Below are positions 17,531 through 27,337 of a stretch of 64,000 bases of DNA, in pieces (the first letter of the stretch is position 1; every line of letters begins with the position of its first letter). The stretch comes from Verrucomicrobiota bacterium. GTDB lineage: Bacteria > Verrucomicrobiota > Verrucomicrobiia > Limisphaerales > J093. The notes beneath the pieces were generated by a model. That model did not search any database, had not been told where the DNA came from, and saw only the letters and a program-made list of their open reading frames with translations. The DNA lies in assembly GCA_016871715.1 (NCBI GenBank), contig VHCO01000012.1:1-64000 (forward strand), written 5' to 3'. Both the position numbers and the translations under genes were made by a program.

Positions 17531-17836
17531 ATGCCGATCATCGTCCATGGCCCCATTCGACGCCTCTCGCAGTCGGAGTTCCGCGATCTGTCTTACACGG
17601 TCATGCGCCATGTGTTCGACATGCACCGCGACCTCGGTCGACTCTTCGATGAGAAGATCTACAAGCGTGAGCTAGCGCGACGGGCTCCTGCAATCCGGCT
17701 TGAGGTGCCCGTGACGGTGTCCCTCGGTTCGTTCACCAAGAAGTACTTCCTCGACGTGCTGGTCGGGTTAGGTTTAAGGCACGCGAACCACTCGATAGAA
17801 GCGGTGGGGCAACAGGTAACCCGTTGGGTCCACTGA
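17531..17836 (+). pseudogene. GxxExxY-family protein, 3' truncated
   Basis: 101-residue frame. The first 75 residues match the start of GxxExxY proteins (small PD-(D/E)XK-like family): RDLSYTVMRHVFDMHRDLGR, then a LFDEKIYKRELARR segment corresponding to GxxExxY, and LEVPVTV. The second half, with the conserved GxRADL...ELKA core, is absent. The frame runs into the 3' end of the convergent metallophosphoesterase gene. The signature Gly-x-x-Glu-x-x-Tyr is itself altered (RLFDEKIY). Normal family length is about 120-130 residues. I read it as a gene remnant truncated at its 3' end. Confidence 0.6.
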
Positions 17837-20698
17837 ATCGAGCGGTGCGTCGAGGCTGGGCGCCACGAGCAGCCGTTCCCAATCGACGAGGTTCGTCGAG
17901 GCTTCGAGGCCCAAATCGCTTTCGGGCCAGCCTGGGAATTCGAGACGGGGCAGGCCGGCGGCGGAGCGTGCGAGGCGGAGTCGTGGGGGCGGCATCATTA
18001 ACCGGACTTGGCCGGTCTCGTCGACCTGAAGGCGCAGTTCTTGGGACTGGGCCTGTTGCCCTTTGCCGTCGGTGACGCGTGCGCTGAGGCTGTGCAAGCC
18101 GGCTTGGGAGCTGATCCAGTGGAGGGCGTACGGTGGCTCGAAGGCGCGGCCGACGGGCAAGCCGTTCTGGTAGAACTCGACCTTGCTGACGCCAACCCCG
18201 AGGTCGGCCGATACATCAGCGGTCAGGAGGATGGGGCTTTGGCTGGTGAGGAGCCTACCCGCCAGCGGAGTGGATAGGGTGAGGGTGGGTGAGGCGAGGG
18301 TTGCGGGTGGGCGGACGGCGATCGAGCTGAACTCACTCGCCGCGTTGGACCAGGTGTAGAGGCCGACGGTGCCACGGCTCAGGGCGGTATCGGTGACGAT
18401 CCCGCCGAAGAGGGGCCGGCCATTGAGACTCACGCGGTGGGACGTGCCTACGCATTCGATTTGGAGGTTGAGCTCGTAGCCGATTTCGTAACTGCCGGTC
18501 TCGGCCGCCAGCGTGGTTTCTTGGCCGTGCTGGAGTCGCAGCAGTTTACGGAAGTTGTGTTGTCGGTCGAATTCGACCTTGTAGTAGTTGTCCGGGTCAG
18601 TGTACCGGAACAGCACGCCGATGCCGTCATCGTCGAAGGAGCGGATGCGGGCGGTGAAGGCGTAGCTGCTCAAGTGTTGGGCGGCGGGCGAGCTCCAATA
18701 GACGAAGCTGCCTTTGCGGCCGGTTGGGGCGCTTGCGTCTGGGCCATGGATGTTGCTCAACTGCCACAAGGCGCCATCGGTCACGAACCAGCTCGAGGGG
18801 CCCTCCTGCGTGCCCTCATCGACGACTCGCCACTGGCCCAAGCGGGGGGTCGAGAAATCGGTCGTCAGATAGGCTGGGGAAGGCTGGATGCGGGTGGCGA
18901 GCTGCGGCGGCTCGAGGTTGGGGCTTGCGGATTGACCCACCACACCCTGGATGGCAAGGGTGGAGGATGCTTGCGGGTTCAAGGGAGAAGCCAGGGCGAG
19001 CACGACCGTCTGTTGGTCGGATAGGAGCCGCGCGGACCGGAGCGGATGGCCATCGTCGAGGGCATAGTGGCTTAGCTCGGTGGCTGAGGCGCGATCCAGA
19101 AGGCGATCGAACCGGACCGTGATCTCGGCGGCGAAGCTGAAGGCGCTGGCCTCGACGAGGGAGACGGGCTCGGGGTCGAGGTCGTCGCTGACTAGCGTGA
19201 GGGTGACCTCTTGGTGTTGGGGATCGAGGGTATAGGGCGGGGGCGCCTTTGGGAACAGGCCCAGGTCGGTGTAGGCAAAGTGGTTTTGGGGATCGGTTAG
19301 ATGGGCGTCTACGGCGGGTGAGTACGACCAGGCGACCAGTCTGTCGTCGGCGGGGAAGAACTGGATGAGGCGGAGGAAGCCGCTGCCGCCGCCAGGGTAC
19401 CACTGATAATTGCAGAGCATCTGAAAGACTTTGTTGCCATGGTCGCCGACGCCGACGAGTCGTCCCTGGCCGTCGCCGCCCACATGACCGTTGAAGACCA
19501 AGGCGAGGTTGGGATGGCGACGGAGGAACTTGTCCCACACTTCGGCGCCATCGTTCTCCGCCCCGTAGCGTTTAGGTGCGACCGGCGTATTGGGGGCGGT
19601 GCCCAGCAAGGTGTCGTCGTCGGACACGTGGGCATGGGTCAAGACGATCGCCTTGCGGTCTGGGAATCGAGCCACCAGACGGTTAGCCCAGTCGAGCACG
19701 GCATCGCGGGGGCCAAACTCGAGCGTCAACAGCAGCCAATCGACACCTCCAGCGCTGAAGAGGTGATAGCAGTTGTCCATAAGGTTAGGAGCGAAGACGT
19801 CCCCGAATGTCGGTAGCGCGGCGAACTTGGCGAGGGGGAAAAAGGTGTTGAAGTTCCCCGTGTGCCCCCGCCAGGTGAACCCGTCGTGGTTGCCCACGGC
19901 AATGGCGTAGGGGACCTCGCCGTCGAGCAGGTTCATGCTGGCTTGTGCCAGCCGCCATTCGGCAACGGCGCCGGTCTCGGTGACATCCCCTTCGTGCAGC
20001 ACGTAGACGATGTTGAACTCGTCCTTGTGCTCGACAATCCAGCGAGTCTGGCTTGTGAACATCTCGGGACGCCCTCCCCGCTTGCTGGAGACGTAGTATT
20101 GAGTGTCGGGCAGGATGGCTAGACTGAACGGGGCAGGCGCGAGGACGAGCTCAAGCTTGACGGTTTCCAAGCCTTCGACTTCGGCGTCGTCGAGCGGCCG
20201 GATTTCGATCGTGGCCGATGGGGCGCCGGCTGGCAGCGTGACTTGACCCGAGAGCCGCTCGTAATCCTTCCCATGCCGGGCCGTGCCTCCCATCGCGTAG
20301 TTCACGGTCAGGGCCGCTGTGCTGGAACCGGTGCGGGTGATCAGCGCCCGAGCGGGTCGTGCGCCCGCCTCGGCTGCGCTCGTCTCGAGGGCGACCAGAC
20401 TGACGGTTGGAATCTCTGCGCCAGGCGGTTCTGGGTCGGTTGGCGGCGCCGGTTCTGGGGGTGGGATTTCTTCGTGTGCGGGGGCGACCTCGGGCTCGGT
20501 TGGCGGCGGTTCGGTGGCGGGGGTCGGGACTGGGTCGGTTGGCGGCAGTTCGCTGCCGGGTGGAACCGCGGCTGGTTTGGGGGCTGGGTCGTCGGGGCGA
20601 TTGGGCATTTGCGCCGTCGCGAGGGCCAAGGTGAAGGTGGTGAGGAGGGTTACGAACCGCCCCACCAACTCGGGGCGGCCGGTGCGTCGGTTGATCAT
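17774..20698 (-). CDS. secreted Calx-beta/metallophosphoesterase protein
   Basis: 974 residues. After an N-terminal hydrophobic segment (FVTLLTTFTLALATA) comes a Pro/Glu-rich linker (about 30-95), then a Calx-beta-like domain (TARHGKDYERLSGQVTLPAG). A calcineurin-like phosphoesterase domain follows (about 185-440) with LAILPDTQYY, HEGDVTE, GNHD, THAHVSDDD and FNGHVGG, the metal-binding Asp/His/Asn set. Then come an Ig-like Big_5 region, a concanavalin-like domain (VLFRYTDPDNYYKVEFDR), a Big_3-type domain (SKVEFYQNGLPVG) and the terminal module LEASTNLVDW...HRFYRVVRVP. Exported; substrate unknown, probably a phosphate ester outside the cell. No PEP-CTERM sorting sequence is present. Confidence 0.87.
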   Translation of the reverse strand: MINRRTGRPELVGRFVTLLTTFTLALATAQMPNRPDDPAPKPAAVPPGSELPPTDPVPTPATEPPPTEPEVAPAHEEIPPPEPAPPTDPEPPGAEIPTVSLVALETSAAEAGARPARALITRTGSSTAALTVNYAMGGTARHGKDYERLSGQVTLPAGAPSATIEIRPLDDAEVEGLETVKLELVLAPAPFSLAILPDTQYYVSSKRGGRPEMFTSQTRWIVEHKDEFNIVYVLHEGDVTETGAVAEWRLAQASMNLLDGEVPYAIAVGNHDGFTWRGHTGNFNTFFPLAKFAALPTFGDVFAPNLMDNCYHLFSAGGVDWLLLTLEFGPRDAVLDWANRLVARFPDRKAIVLTHAHVSDDDTLLGTAPNTPVAPKRYGAENDGAEVWDKFLRRHPNLALVFNGHVGGDGQGRLVGVGDHGNKVFQMLCNYQWYPGGGSGFLRLIQFFPADDRLVAWSYSPAVDAHLTDPQNHFAYTDLGLFPKAPPPYTLDPQHQEVTLTLVSDDLDPEPVSLVEASAFSFAAEITVRFDRLLDRASATELSHYALDDGHPLRSARLLSDQQTVVLALASPLNPQASSTLAIQGVVGQSASPNLEPPQLATRIQPSPAYLTTDFSTPRLGQWRVVDEGTQEGPSSWFVTDGALWQLSNIHGPDASAPTGRKGSFVYWSSPAAQHLSSYAFTARIRSFDDDGIGVLFRYTDPDNYYKVEFDRQHNFRKLLRLQHGQETTLAAETGSYEIGYELNLQIECVGTSHRVSLNGRPLFGGIVTDTALSRGTVGLYTWSNAASEFSSIAVRPPATLASPTLTLSTPLAGRLLTSQSPILLTADVSADLGVGVSKVEFYQNGLPVGRAFEPPYALHWISSQAGLHSLSARVTDGKGQQAQSQELRLQVDETGQVRLMMPPPRLRLARSAAGLPRLEFPGWPESDLGLEASTNLVDWERLLVAPSLDAPLDSVDPTGYLLPHRFYRVVRVP

Positions 20699-20915
20699 TC
20701 CGTCTGCGCAGTACGCGTGTTCATGGCTTGCCGCCGGGGTGGATTGATGCTTGCCGGCCGGCTTAGGCTCATGGCCGCTTCGAGATAATGTCGGCTGTGG
20801 GGCGACTCACGTTAAGAGGGACGAACCCTGTTTCGCAGGTAAGGGAATCCCTGACGGGCCAGGACTCGAGGTCGGGCGGAGGGGCAGGCGGAAGCCTGCG
20901 TGGGGGCCGGGGCGA
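20699..20915. other. intergenic, two-component operon to phosphoesterase
   Basis: About 215 bp between two minus-strand genes. No gene seen. It contains GC-rich runs and the palindrome GCCGGCCGGC (near 20752). It probably carries the promoter of the phosphoesterase gene, but I see no confident consensus. Confidence 0.4.
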
Positions 20916-21587
20916 TTAGCCGGGGTGGTTTTGGACCCACTGCAGGGCGTGTTGGAGCAGTTGGGTCGCGTCGTCGAGCCGGAGTTTCTCCTTGATCCGG
21001 GCTTTGTAGGTTTCGACGGTCTTAACGCCAAGGCGCAGTTCTTCGGCGATACGGCGAGTTCCCATGCCGCGCCCGATCATCTGGAAGACCTCCAACTCGC
21101 GATCGGTGAGGATGTCCAAGGGCGAACCTGAGTCCTGGGCTGGGGCGCCCACCACACGGCGCATGAGACGCGCGGCCATGCGATCGCTGAGGTAGACTTC
21201 GCCGCGGAGGACTTTGCGAAGGGCGGTGAGGATGTTGACGGTGGCGGCTTGCTTGGTGATGTAACCCAGGGCGCCGGCGCGCAGGACGCGCTCGGCGTAG
21301 AGGGATTCGTCGTGCATGGAGAGGACGAGCACGGGCAACTGCGGATGGAGGGCCTTGATATGCTTGAGCAGTTCGAGGCCATGCGACTCTTTGAGCGAGA
21401 GGTCCATGACGACCAGGTCTGGGGGCGTCTTCTCGATTTGGGCAAGGGCCGATGGGGCATCTTCCGCCTCGCCGCAGACGGTCAGGTCGGGCTCGCGGCG
21501 GATCAAGGCCGCCAAGTGGTCCCGGACCATGGGATGGTCATCGACCAGGAAGATGTTGGCTTGCCGGGGCGGCTTAGGGTCAGCCAT
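20916..21587 (-). CDS. NarL/FixJ-type response regulator
   Basis: 223 residues from ATG 21587. Receiver domain at about 10-125: acidic pair VDDHPMVRDHL, phosphoacceptor Asp62 in DLVVMDLSLKE, Ser/Thr switch LVLSMHDE and Lys in YITKQA. The LuxR-type helix-turn-helix (about 155-215) contains LTDRELEVFQMIGRGMGTRR, IAEELRLGVKTVETYKARI and a LQHALQWVQ end. Phosphorylation should control DNA binding. It overlaps the upstream histidine kinase by 8 bp, so the pair is one operon and almost certainly one signalling system. Target genes are unknown. Confidence 0.94.
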   Translation of the reverse strand: MADPKPPRQANIFLVDDHPMVRDHLAALIRREPDLTVCGEAEDAPSALAQIEKTPPDLVVMDLSLKESHGLELLKHIKALHPQLPVLVLSMHDESLYAERVLRAGALGYITKQAATVNILTALRKVLRGEVYLSDRMAARLMRRVVGAPAQDSGSPLDILTDRELEVFQMIGRGMGTRRIAEELRLGVKTVETYKARIKEKLRLDDATQLLQHALQWVQNHPG

Positions 21588-22989
21588 GGCTACCACAGGA
21601 GGTGAGGTTGGAGCGCTTGAGGGTGCAGGTGACCACGGTGCCACCCTCCGAGCCGGGCTGGATATTCAGGGCCGCGCCGATCAGGCGCGCGCGGTAGTTC
21701 ATCATGTGCAGTCCCAGGCCGCGGCTCTGGTCGAGGCGGGAGGGCAGGCCGACGCCGTCATCGGCGGTGGCGAGGACCAGTTGGCGGTGATCGCTGGCCA
21801 GGCTGATGGTGATGCGGCGGGCGCGGGCGTGCTTCACGGAGTTATTGACGGCCTCTTGAGCGATGCGGAACAGGTCGGTCACGCCGTTGAAGCCGGTGAC
21901 TGGGCTGGGGGTATGGTCGAGGAACCGGCACGCGATGCGGTGGCGCGACTGGACCTGCGAGGCCAGCGCCTCCAACGCCGAACTCAGGCCGCCAGCCTCC
22001 AACTGGACGCCGTAGAGCCCCCGGGCGACCTCGCGGGCTTGAGTGATGGCCTGGTCCAGGAGTTCAGCCAGTTCGGCGGCGTCGTCAGCCTCGGGTTGGT
22101 GTCGCTCGCGCAGGCGATCGGCCAGCAGGCGAGCGGCGAAGGCGGCGCTGACCAGGTGTTGGCAAAGGCCGTCGTGCAAGTCCTGGCCGAGGCGGCGCTG
22201 TTCCCGTTCGCTGATCTCGGCGATCTGCCGTTCGAGCCGGCGCCGAGCCGTGATGTCGGCGAACACCATCACGCCGCCCGCAAGTTGGCCGGCGGCAGCC
22301 CGCAGCGGGCGGGCGCTGAGCGAAAGCCAGCGTTCCTCGCCAAAGGCGGGTGGCCGCAGCACCATCTCTGCGCCTTCGACCGACTCACCGCGCCGGGCGC
22401 GGGCCAGGGGGTGTTCGTGGCTGGGCGTGTCGGTCAGGCAATCCAGGTGGTAGGTGTCTTGGTCCTGGAGCCAGGCGGCGGGATCCAGGTTGTCCGCCGC
22501 GGGTCGTAGCAGGCGTTCGGCGGCTGGGTTGATCAGGCTGAGGTTTCCGGCGAGGTCGGCGACGACCACGCCATCGCCCATGCTGTTGAGGATCGAGCCG
22601 AGGAGTTGAGTCTGCGCTTGCAGCGCGCGTTCGGCCCGCTTGCGCTCGGCCACTTCGGCGGTCAGCACGGCGATGAGGCAAAAGATGGTCAGGCGGACCG
22701 CGCCGTTCCAATAAGGGATCAACGGATGGGACGTCGAGGCGCCGGTCATCAGCTCGATGAACAACCACAGGCAGCCGCTGCCCAACGCGATGGCCAAACC
22801 CGGCCAGCGCCCCGCCGTCCACGCCACCAGCAAGATGGCCGGCAGGTAGAAAACCGAGAACGCCACCTGCGGCCCGGTAAACCAATCCACCGCGGCCGCC
22901 CCCAACAGCAGGCTAATCCCCACCCCACCCACCCACCTTCGCGGAAGGCGGCCTAGACGTTCGGCTAGCGAGGGCCTATGCGGTTTCAC
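21580..22989 (-). CDS. HisKA_3-type sensor histidine kinase with PAS domain
   Basis: About 469 residues from GTG 22989; a longer frame up to 23142 exists, but its extension looks non-coding. Two to four hydrophobic segments at the N-terminus (about 20-115) place it in the inner membrane. A PAS domain follows (LGSILNSMGDGVVVADLAGN), then the dimerisation/H-box EREQRRLGQDLHDGLCQHL with the phosphorylated His. The GHKL ATPase has VTDLFRIAQEAVNNSVKHA (N box), ADDGVGLP (G1) and RGLGLHMM (G2). It should phosphorylate the adjacent NarL-type regulator. The signal is unknown. Confidence 0.92.
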   Translation of the reverse strand: MKPHRPSLAERLGRLPRRWVGGVGISLLLGAAAVDWFTGPQVAFSVFYLPAILLVAWTAGRWPGLAIALGSGCLWLFIELMTGASTSHPLIPYWNGAVRLTIFCLIAVLTAEVAERKRAERALQAQTQLLGSILNSMGDGVVVADLAGNLSLINPAAERLLRPAADNLDPAAWLQDQDTYHLDCLTDTPSHEHPLARARRGESVEGAEMVLRPPAFGEERWLSLSARPLRAAAGQLAGGVMVFADITARRRLERQIAEISEREQRRLGQDLHDGLCQHLVSAAFAARLLADRLRERHQPEADDAAELAELLDQAITQAREVARGLYGVQLEAGGLSSALEALASQVQSRHRIACRFLDHTPSPVTGFNGVTDLFRIAQEAVNNSVKHARARRITISLASDHRQLVLATADDGVGLPSRLDQSRGLGLHMMNYRARLIGAALNIQPGSEGGTVVTCTLKRSNLTSCGSHG

Positions 22990-23140
22990 GCGGCGACGGC
23001 CAGCCCCGAAGATAAGGCAACCGCGGCGAAGGGCGCAACGGGTCTTTGCGGGTCTGCGGGTCGGGTCATCGCAGCACGCGCGCGCGGCCTCGTGGCGCGC
23101 CTTGACAGGGGCGCGCCCATGCCGAACCGTGTGCGGCCAC

Positions 23141-23581
23141 ATGAAGTCCGAAGGGATTCTGCGGCATTTGGCCGTCGTGGCGCTGGCCTCCGTCCTGTTC
23201 TATGTGGGGGGGTTCTGGGGCGTGCAGACGTGGCGTGAACGCCAGGGCCCGTGGGAAGTGACCTTCTCCGCCGACGCCGCGGGGAACCCCACGGTCGAGA
23301 TCAACCAAGCCCGACTGGGCATCCGCCAGGTGAGATTGGTCTTCGCGGGTGCGCCGGCGCGGTCGGCGCAGGTCCCCAAGACCATTCGGTTCACCGATCC
23401 TGAAGCGCGGGTGCGGATCCCGTTCGGGTCGGTGGTCTTCCTGGACACGACGGTTCTGCCGGGCACGGTGACCCTGACGCTCTTCGGCCATGAGATCGAG
23501 TTGTTGCCGCGGGTGTTGATTGTGGACAAGCGCGAGCATGCCTGGACTGCGGGGTTGCGGCTGGATTTCGAGCGTTCGTGA
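23141..23581 (+). CDS. hypothetical single-pass membrane/exported protein
   Basis: 146 residues from ATG 23141. One N-terminal hydrophobic segment (LAVVALASVLFYVGGFWGV) is followed by a basic stop and then a beta-rich domain of about 115 residues outside the membrane. I do not recognise the family. It starts divergently from the histidine kinase and lies 14 bp ahead of an MFS transporter on the same strand; the transporter's AGGAGG ribosome-binding site directly follows this stop codon. Cotranscription suggests it assists or is regulated with the transporter. Confidence 0.65.
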   Translation: MKSEGILRHLAVVALASVLFYVGGFWGVQTWRERQGPWEVTFSADAAGNPTVEINQARLGIRQVRLVFAGAPARSAQVPKTIRFTDPEARVRIPFGSVVFLDTTVLPGTVTLTLFGHEIELLPRVLIVDKREHAWTAGLRLDFERS

Positions 23582-23595
23582 GGAGGGCTGTGCCG

Positions 23596-24807
23596 ATGAG
23601 GTTTTCGCCGCGGGTTAAGACTGGGGTGTTCGTGTTGGAGGGTGTCAACGCCCTGGCGACGTCCCTGTACTTTTACTATCTGTTCTTTCTGATGCGGGCC
23701 GAGCACGGGTTCACCAACTTGGGCAACCTGACCCTGTGCGCGACGAGCGGCTTGGTGTACACGATCGTGGTGTGGCTGGCGGGAAAGTTCGCCCAACGTC
23801 GCGGCTACTTCTTGGCCTTGCAGATTGGGTTTGGCTGCATGGCGCTGGCGCTGTTGGTGGGCGCGCAGATCCAGACTGTGGCTGGGCACGTCACGATCCT
23901 GGTGATGTGGACCGTGGGCATGTGCTTTACTTGGCCGACCCTGGAAGCCATCACCAGCGAACACGAGCCCCCAGCGCGGTTACAGCGGTTGATCGGGATC
24001 TACAATGTGGTCTGGGCCAGCGGCAGCGGCTTGGCCTATTTCATCGGCGGTGCTCTGCTCGAGCAGTGGGGGCGGCAGAGCATCTTTTGGGTGCCCGCCA
24101 GTTTGCATCTGTTCCAACTGGCGCTGTTGGCCTGGCTCGCCCGGCTCGCCCGGAGGGCCCCGCCGCCGCGCCCGAAGCCTGAGCCGCAGCCCGCCCGGAG
24201 AGCCTCGGTGGCCGAACGACGGCGCTCGCCGGTGGCGCCGCGGGTCTTCTTGCTGATGGCGTGGTGGGCGAACCCGTTTGCCTACATTGCGATGAACGCG
24301 ATGTTGCCGGTGATCCCGAAGCTGGCGGAGGAGCTGGGGTTGGGGCCGATGCTCGCCGGGTTTTTCTGTTCGGTGTGGTTTTTTGCGCGGGCATTGGCGT
24401 TCCTGGCGTTGTGGCTGTGGACGGGGTGGCACTACCGGTTCCGCTGGCTGGCGAGTGCGTACGTGGCCTTGATGGTGTGTTTTGCCACGATCCTCCTGGG
24501 TCGGAACCTTTGGCTGTTGGTCAGTGTGCAGGTGGTCTTCGGCGCCGCACTGGGCTTGGTCTACTACTCGTCCCTCTATTACTCGATGGATCTCGGGGAA
24601 ACGAAGGGTGAACACGGCGGCTTCCACGAGGCGGCTATCGGGGTCGGCATCTTTACCGGACCCGCCGTGGGCGCGGCGTCGCTGGCTTTCTTCCCCGAGT
24701 TGCCCAACATGAACACCTGGGCGGTGACCGTGCTGCTGCTGGGGGGGCTGGGCGGGCTGGCCTGGCTGCGCTGGCGGCGGCAGGCGCGATCCAAGGGCGC
24801 CGTCTAG
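23596..24807 (+). CDS. MFS transporter
   Basis: 403 residues with about 12 hydrophobic segments and a long Pro/Arg-rich cytoplasmic loop in the middle ([19 protein letters not shown]), as in major facilitator transporters. The start is ATG 23596: a perfect AGGAGG (23581-23586) lies 9 bases upstream, better than the alternative GTG at 23578. The first segments ([20 protein letters not shown]) and [12 protein letters not shown] resemble the A-motif loop of the family. Substrate cannot be deduced. Its stop codon lies within a CTAG shared with the convergent SDR gene. Confidence 0.88.
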   Translation: MRFSPRVKTGVFVLEGVNALATSLYFYYLFFLMRAEHGFTNLGNLTLCATSGLVYTIVVWLAGKFAQRRGYFLALQIGFGCMALALLVGAQIQTVAGHVTILVMWTVGMCFTWPTLEAITSEHEPPARLQRLIGIYNVVWASGSGLAYFIGGALLEQWGRQSIFWVPASLHLFQLALLAWLARLARRAPPPRPKPEPQPARRASVAERRRSPVAPRVFLLMAWWANPFAYIAMNAMLPVIPKLAEELGLGPMLAGFFCSVWFFARALAFLALWLWTGWHYRFRWLASAYVALMVCFATILLGRNLWLLVSVQVVFGAALGLVYYSSLYYSMDLGETKGEHGGFHEAAIGVGIFTGPAVGAASLAFFPELPNMNTWAVTVLLLGGLGGLAWLRWRRQARSKGAV

Positions 24808-25805
24808 CGGGCGCCGGACTGGGTGCGAAACCAGGGGATGGTCTTGGCCAAGCCCTCGCGCAACGACACCTGGGGCGTCCAGGCGAGTAGCTCCCGGGCC
24901 CGCGTAATGTCCGGGCGGCGCTGGCGCGGATCGTCTTGGGGCAGCGGACGGAACACGATCCGGCTGCGCGAGCGGGTAGCGGCGAGGATCGCGCGCGCGA
25001 ATTCGAGGACGGTCATCTCCTGCGGATTACCGAGGTTCACCGGCTGGGAGAAGCGACTCATCATCAGCCGGAAGATGCCCTCGATGAGGTCCGCGCAGTA
25101 GCAGAAGCTGCGGGTTTGGCTGCCCTTGCCAAAGACGGTGATTGGGCGGTGGCGTAGGGCTTGGCCGATGAACGCCGGCACCACCCGGCCATCGTTCGTG
25201 CGCATGCGCGGGCCGTAGGTGTTGAAGATCCGCACGATCCTCGTCTGGAGTCCGTGTTCGTGATGGTAGGCCATGGTGATCGCCTCGGCGAAGCGCTTGG
25301 CTTCATCATAGCAGCCCCGCGGCCCGATCGGGTTCACGTTGCCCCAGTACTCCTCGGTCTGCGGGTGCACCAACGGGTCGCCATACACCTCCGAGGTCGA
25401 GGCGAGCAGGAACCGGGCGCGCTTGTGTTTGGCCAGGCCCAGGGCCTTGTGGGTGCCGAGCGACCCCACCTTAAGGGTCTGGATCGGCAACTCGAGATAG
25501 TCGACCGGGCTGGCCGGCGAGGCGAAATGCCACACGTAATCGACCGGCCCCTCCAAGAACACGTACTCCGTCACGTCCTGCTGGATAAAGCGGAACCGCG
25601 GGTCCCCGGCGTGGTGGGCGATGTTGTCCACGCTGCCGGTCACCAGGTTGTCTAGGACCACCACGCGGTGGCCGCGCGTGAGCAAGAGGTCCACGAGGTG
25701 TGACCCCAAGAAACCCGCTCCCCCTGTCACCACGGAGGTTGGCGGCGGCTCTGGCTTCGCGGTTCTGGGGCGTCGTGGGCGGGGCGCGGGCATCATCGGC
25801 TGCAA
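24804..25805 (-). CDS. UDP-glucuronate decarboxylase-like SDR (UDP-xylose synthase type)
   Basis: 333 residues, extended SDR of typical length. N-terminal Rossmann motif [15 protein letters not shown], then [12 protein letters not shown], a [20 protein letters not shown] segment very characteristic of UDP-glucuronate decarboxylases, [10 protein letters not shown], the catalytic [16 protein letters not shown] and [16 protein letters not shown]. The expected reaction is UDP-glucuronate to UDP-xylose, cytoplasmic, supplying a nucleotide sugar. It is the last gene of the exosortase - EpsI - sugar transferase cluster, 52 bp after the sugar transferase, so UDP-xylose is probably used for the same exopolysaccharide. 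The first residues (Met-rich, Pro/Arg-rich) may be untranslated. Confidence 0.9.
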   Translation of the reverse strand: MQPMMPAPRPRRPRTAKPEPPPTSVVTGGAGFLGSHLVDLLLTRGHRVVVLDNLVTGSVDNIAHHAGDPRFRFIQQDVTEYVFLEGPVDYVWHFASPASPVDYLELPIQTLKVGSLGTHKALGLAKHKRARFLLASTSEVYGDPLVHPQTEEYWGNVNPIGPRGCYDEAKRFAEAITMAYHHEHGLQTRIVRIFNTYGPRMRTNDGRVVPAFIGQALRHRPITVFGKGSQTRSFCYCADLIEGIFRLMMSRFSQPVNLGNPQEMTVLEFARAILAATRSRSRIVFRPLPQDDPRQRRPDITRARELLAWTPQVSLREGLAKTIPWFRTQSGAR

Positions 25806-25857
25806 GGGTGCGGTGGCGGTCGCGGCGGGGGGTGCCGAGGGTGTCGGTTCGGGGAGC

Positions 25858-27252
25858 TCACTTGGCTCCCGAGCCGGTCACCACCGCCGGGATGGTGCGC
25901 ACCAGGATCTTGAGGTCCAGCCACAGGGACCAGTTATCGATGTATTCGAGGTCCAACCGCACCCAGTCGCGGAAATCGCGCACCTCGTTGCGGCCGCTGA
26001 CCTGCCACAGACAGGTCAAGCCCGGCCGGACACTGAGCCGGCGGCGGTGGGCGAAATCGTCGAACCGCCGCACTTCATCCACCGGCAAGGGCCGCGGGCC
26101 CACCAGGCTCATCTCGCCGCGCAGGACGTTGATGAGTTGGGGCAGTTCATCGATGCTGTAGCGGCGCAGGAACCGGCCGATCGGCGTGACGCGCGGGTCC
26201 TGGGTTACCTTGAAGACCGGTCCACTCATCTCGTTGAGCGCCTCGAGTTCGTGCTTGAGTTGCTCGGCGTCCGTCACCATCGAGCGGAACTTGAGCATCG
26301 TGAACGGTTGGCCGTTGAGCCCGCTGCGCTGTTGCCGAAAGAGCACAGGCCCCGGCGACGTGAGCCGAATGATCGCCGCTACCAAGAGCATCGGCGACCC
26401 CAACGTCGCCAGCAACAACAAGGCCCCGGTAAAGTCGATGCCCTGCTTGATTAAGGCGGGCCAAGAGATCTCCGGCCCCGACCGGAAGACGAGCATTGGG
26501 CGGCCGAAGAACTCATCCACGGTCGTCTGGGACACTTGGGTCTTGAAGAAGTCGGCCAACAGCCACACCTCGACGCCCTCCCGCTCGCAGACCTCGATGG
26601 CTTGCTCGATTTGGCCGAAGTACGTGTGTTTGGCGGTCAGGATGACGCCATTGGCGGAGTGCTCATGCAGCAGGCTGACCAAGCTCTCGATCCGTTCCTC
26701 GTTCAGGTCCAACGTGGCGGCCACCGCCAGCTCGTGGTGTTGGCCGCGCAACAGATCGGCGCGCAACCGCGCCGTCTCGGCCGGCGTGCCCACTAACACC
26801 AACCGGCGCTTCGACTGAGACTGGCCCAGACTGCTGCGACGCCACTGGAGCAGCAATTCCTCCTTGAGATAGAGCATCCCAAAACCGATGACGCCGAACT
26901 GGACCACCACGGCGCGCGCGATGTTGGTGTCGCGCATGACCCAGACCGACAGCGCCACCATCACCGGCATCCAGAAAGAAGCCTTCAACAACTGCCACGC
27001 CGTCAGTTGCCGCGACGCCAACAGCGGCCGGTTGTAGAACCCGAGCATCCGCAGGATGAAAGGCGCCGCCGGCACTACCACCGCCAACAACCACACGTAG
27101 TACTCGAAAGGGAAGATCTCGCGTGTCCCGCCAAAGATCTCGACATGCCACACGGTGCGCAGCGCCCAAGCCAAGTAGAGCGACAGCCCGCAGAGGCAGC
27201 CGTCTACCAGCATTTGAACTCGGCGCTGGATCTGTTTTTGGCGACGCAACAT
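25858..27252 (-). CDS. exopolysaccharide polyprenyl glycosylphosphotransferase
   Basis: 464 residues. The N-terminal half has about four to five membrane segments and a CoA-binding-like Rossmann region ([20 protein letters not shown]). The C-terminal half is a bacterial sugar transferase domain (WbaP/PssY type): [63 protein letters not shown] and [15 protein letters not shown]. The enzyme transfers a sugar-1-phosphate from a UDP-sugar to undecaprenyl phosphate, the first step of a repeat unit at the inner membrane. It sits between EpsI and the UDP-xylose-synthase-like SDR on the same strand, fitting an exopolysaccharide/exosortase operon. Confidence 0.93.
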   Translation of the reverse strand: MLRRQKQIQRRVQMLVDGCLCGLSLYLAWALRTVWHVEIFGGTREIFPFEYYVWLLAVVVPAAPFILRMLGFYNRPLLASRQLTAWQLLKASFWMPVMVALSVWVMRDTNIARAVVVQFGVIGFGMLYLKEELLLQWRRSSLGQSQSKRRLVLVGTPAETARLRADLLRGQHHELAVAATLDLNEERIESLVSLLHEHSANGVILTAKHTYFGQIEQAIEVCEREGVEVWLLADFFKTQVSQTTVDEFFGRPMLVFRSGPEISWPALIKQGIDFTGALLLLATLGSPMLLVAAIIRLTSPGPVLFRQQRSGLNGQPFTMLKFRSMVTDAEQLKHELEALNEMSGPVFKVTQDPRVTPIGRFLRRYSIDELPQLINVLRGEMSLVGPRPLPVDEVRRFDDFAHRRRLSVRPGLTCLWQVSGRNEVRDFRDWVRLDLEYIDNWSLWLDLKILVRTIPAVVTGSGAK

Positions 27253-27337
27253 ACCCGGCCCGCGCTCGTGCCCGGGTCAGAGGAAGGATTATTTAGCCTA
27301 GTACCCAGCCTTCAGGCAATCTAAGAATGAACCGCCC

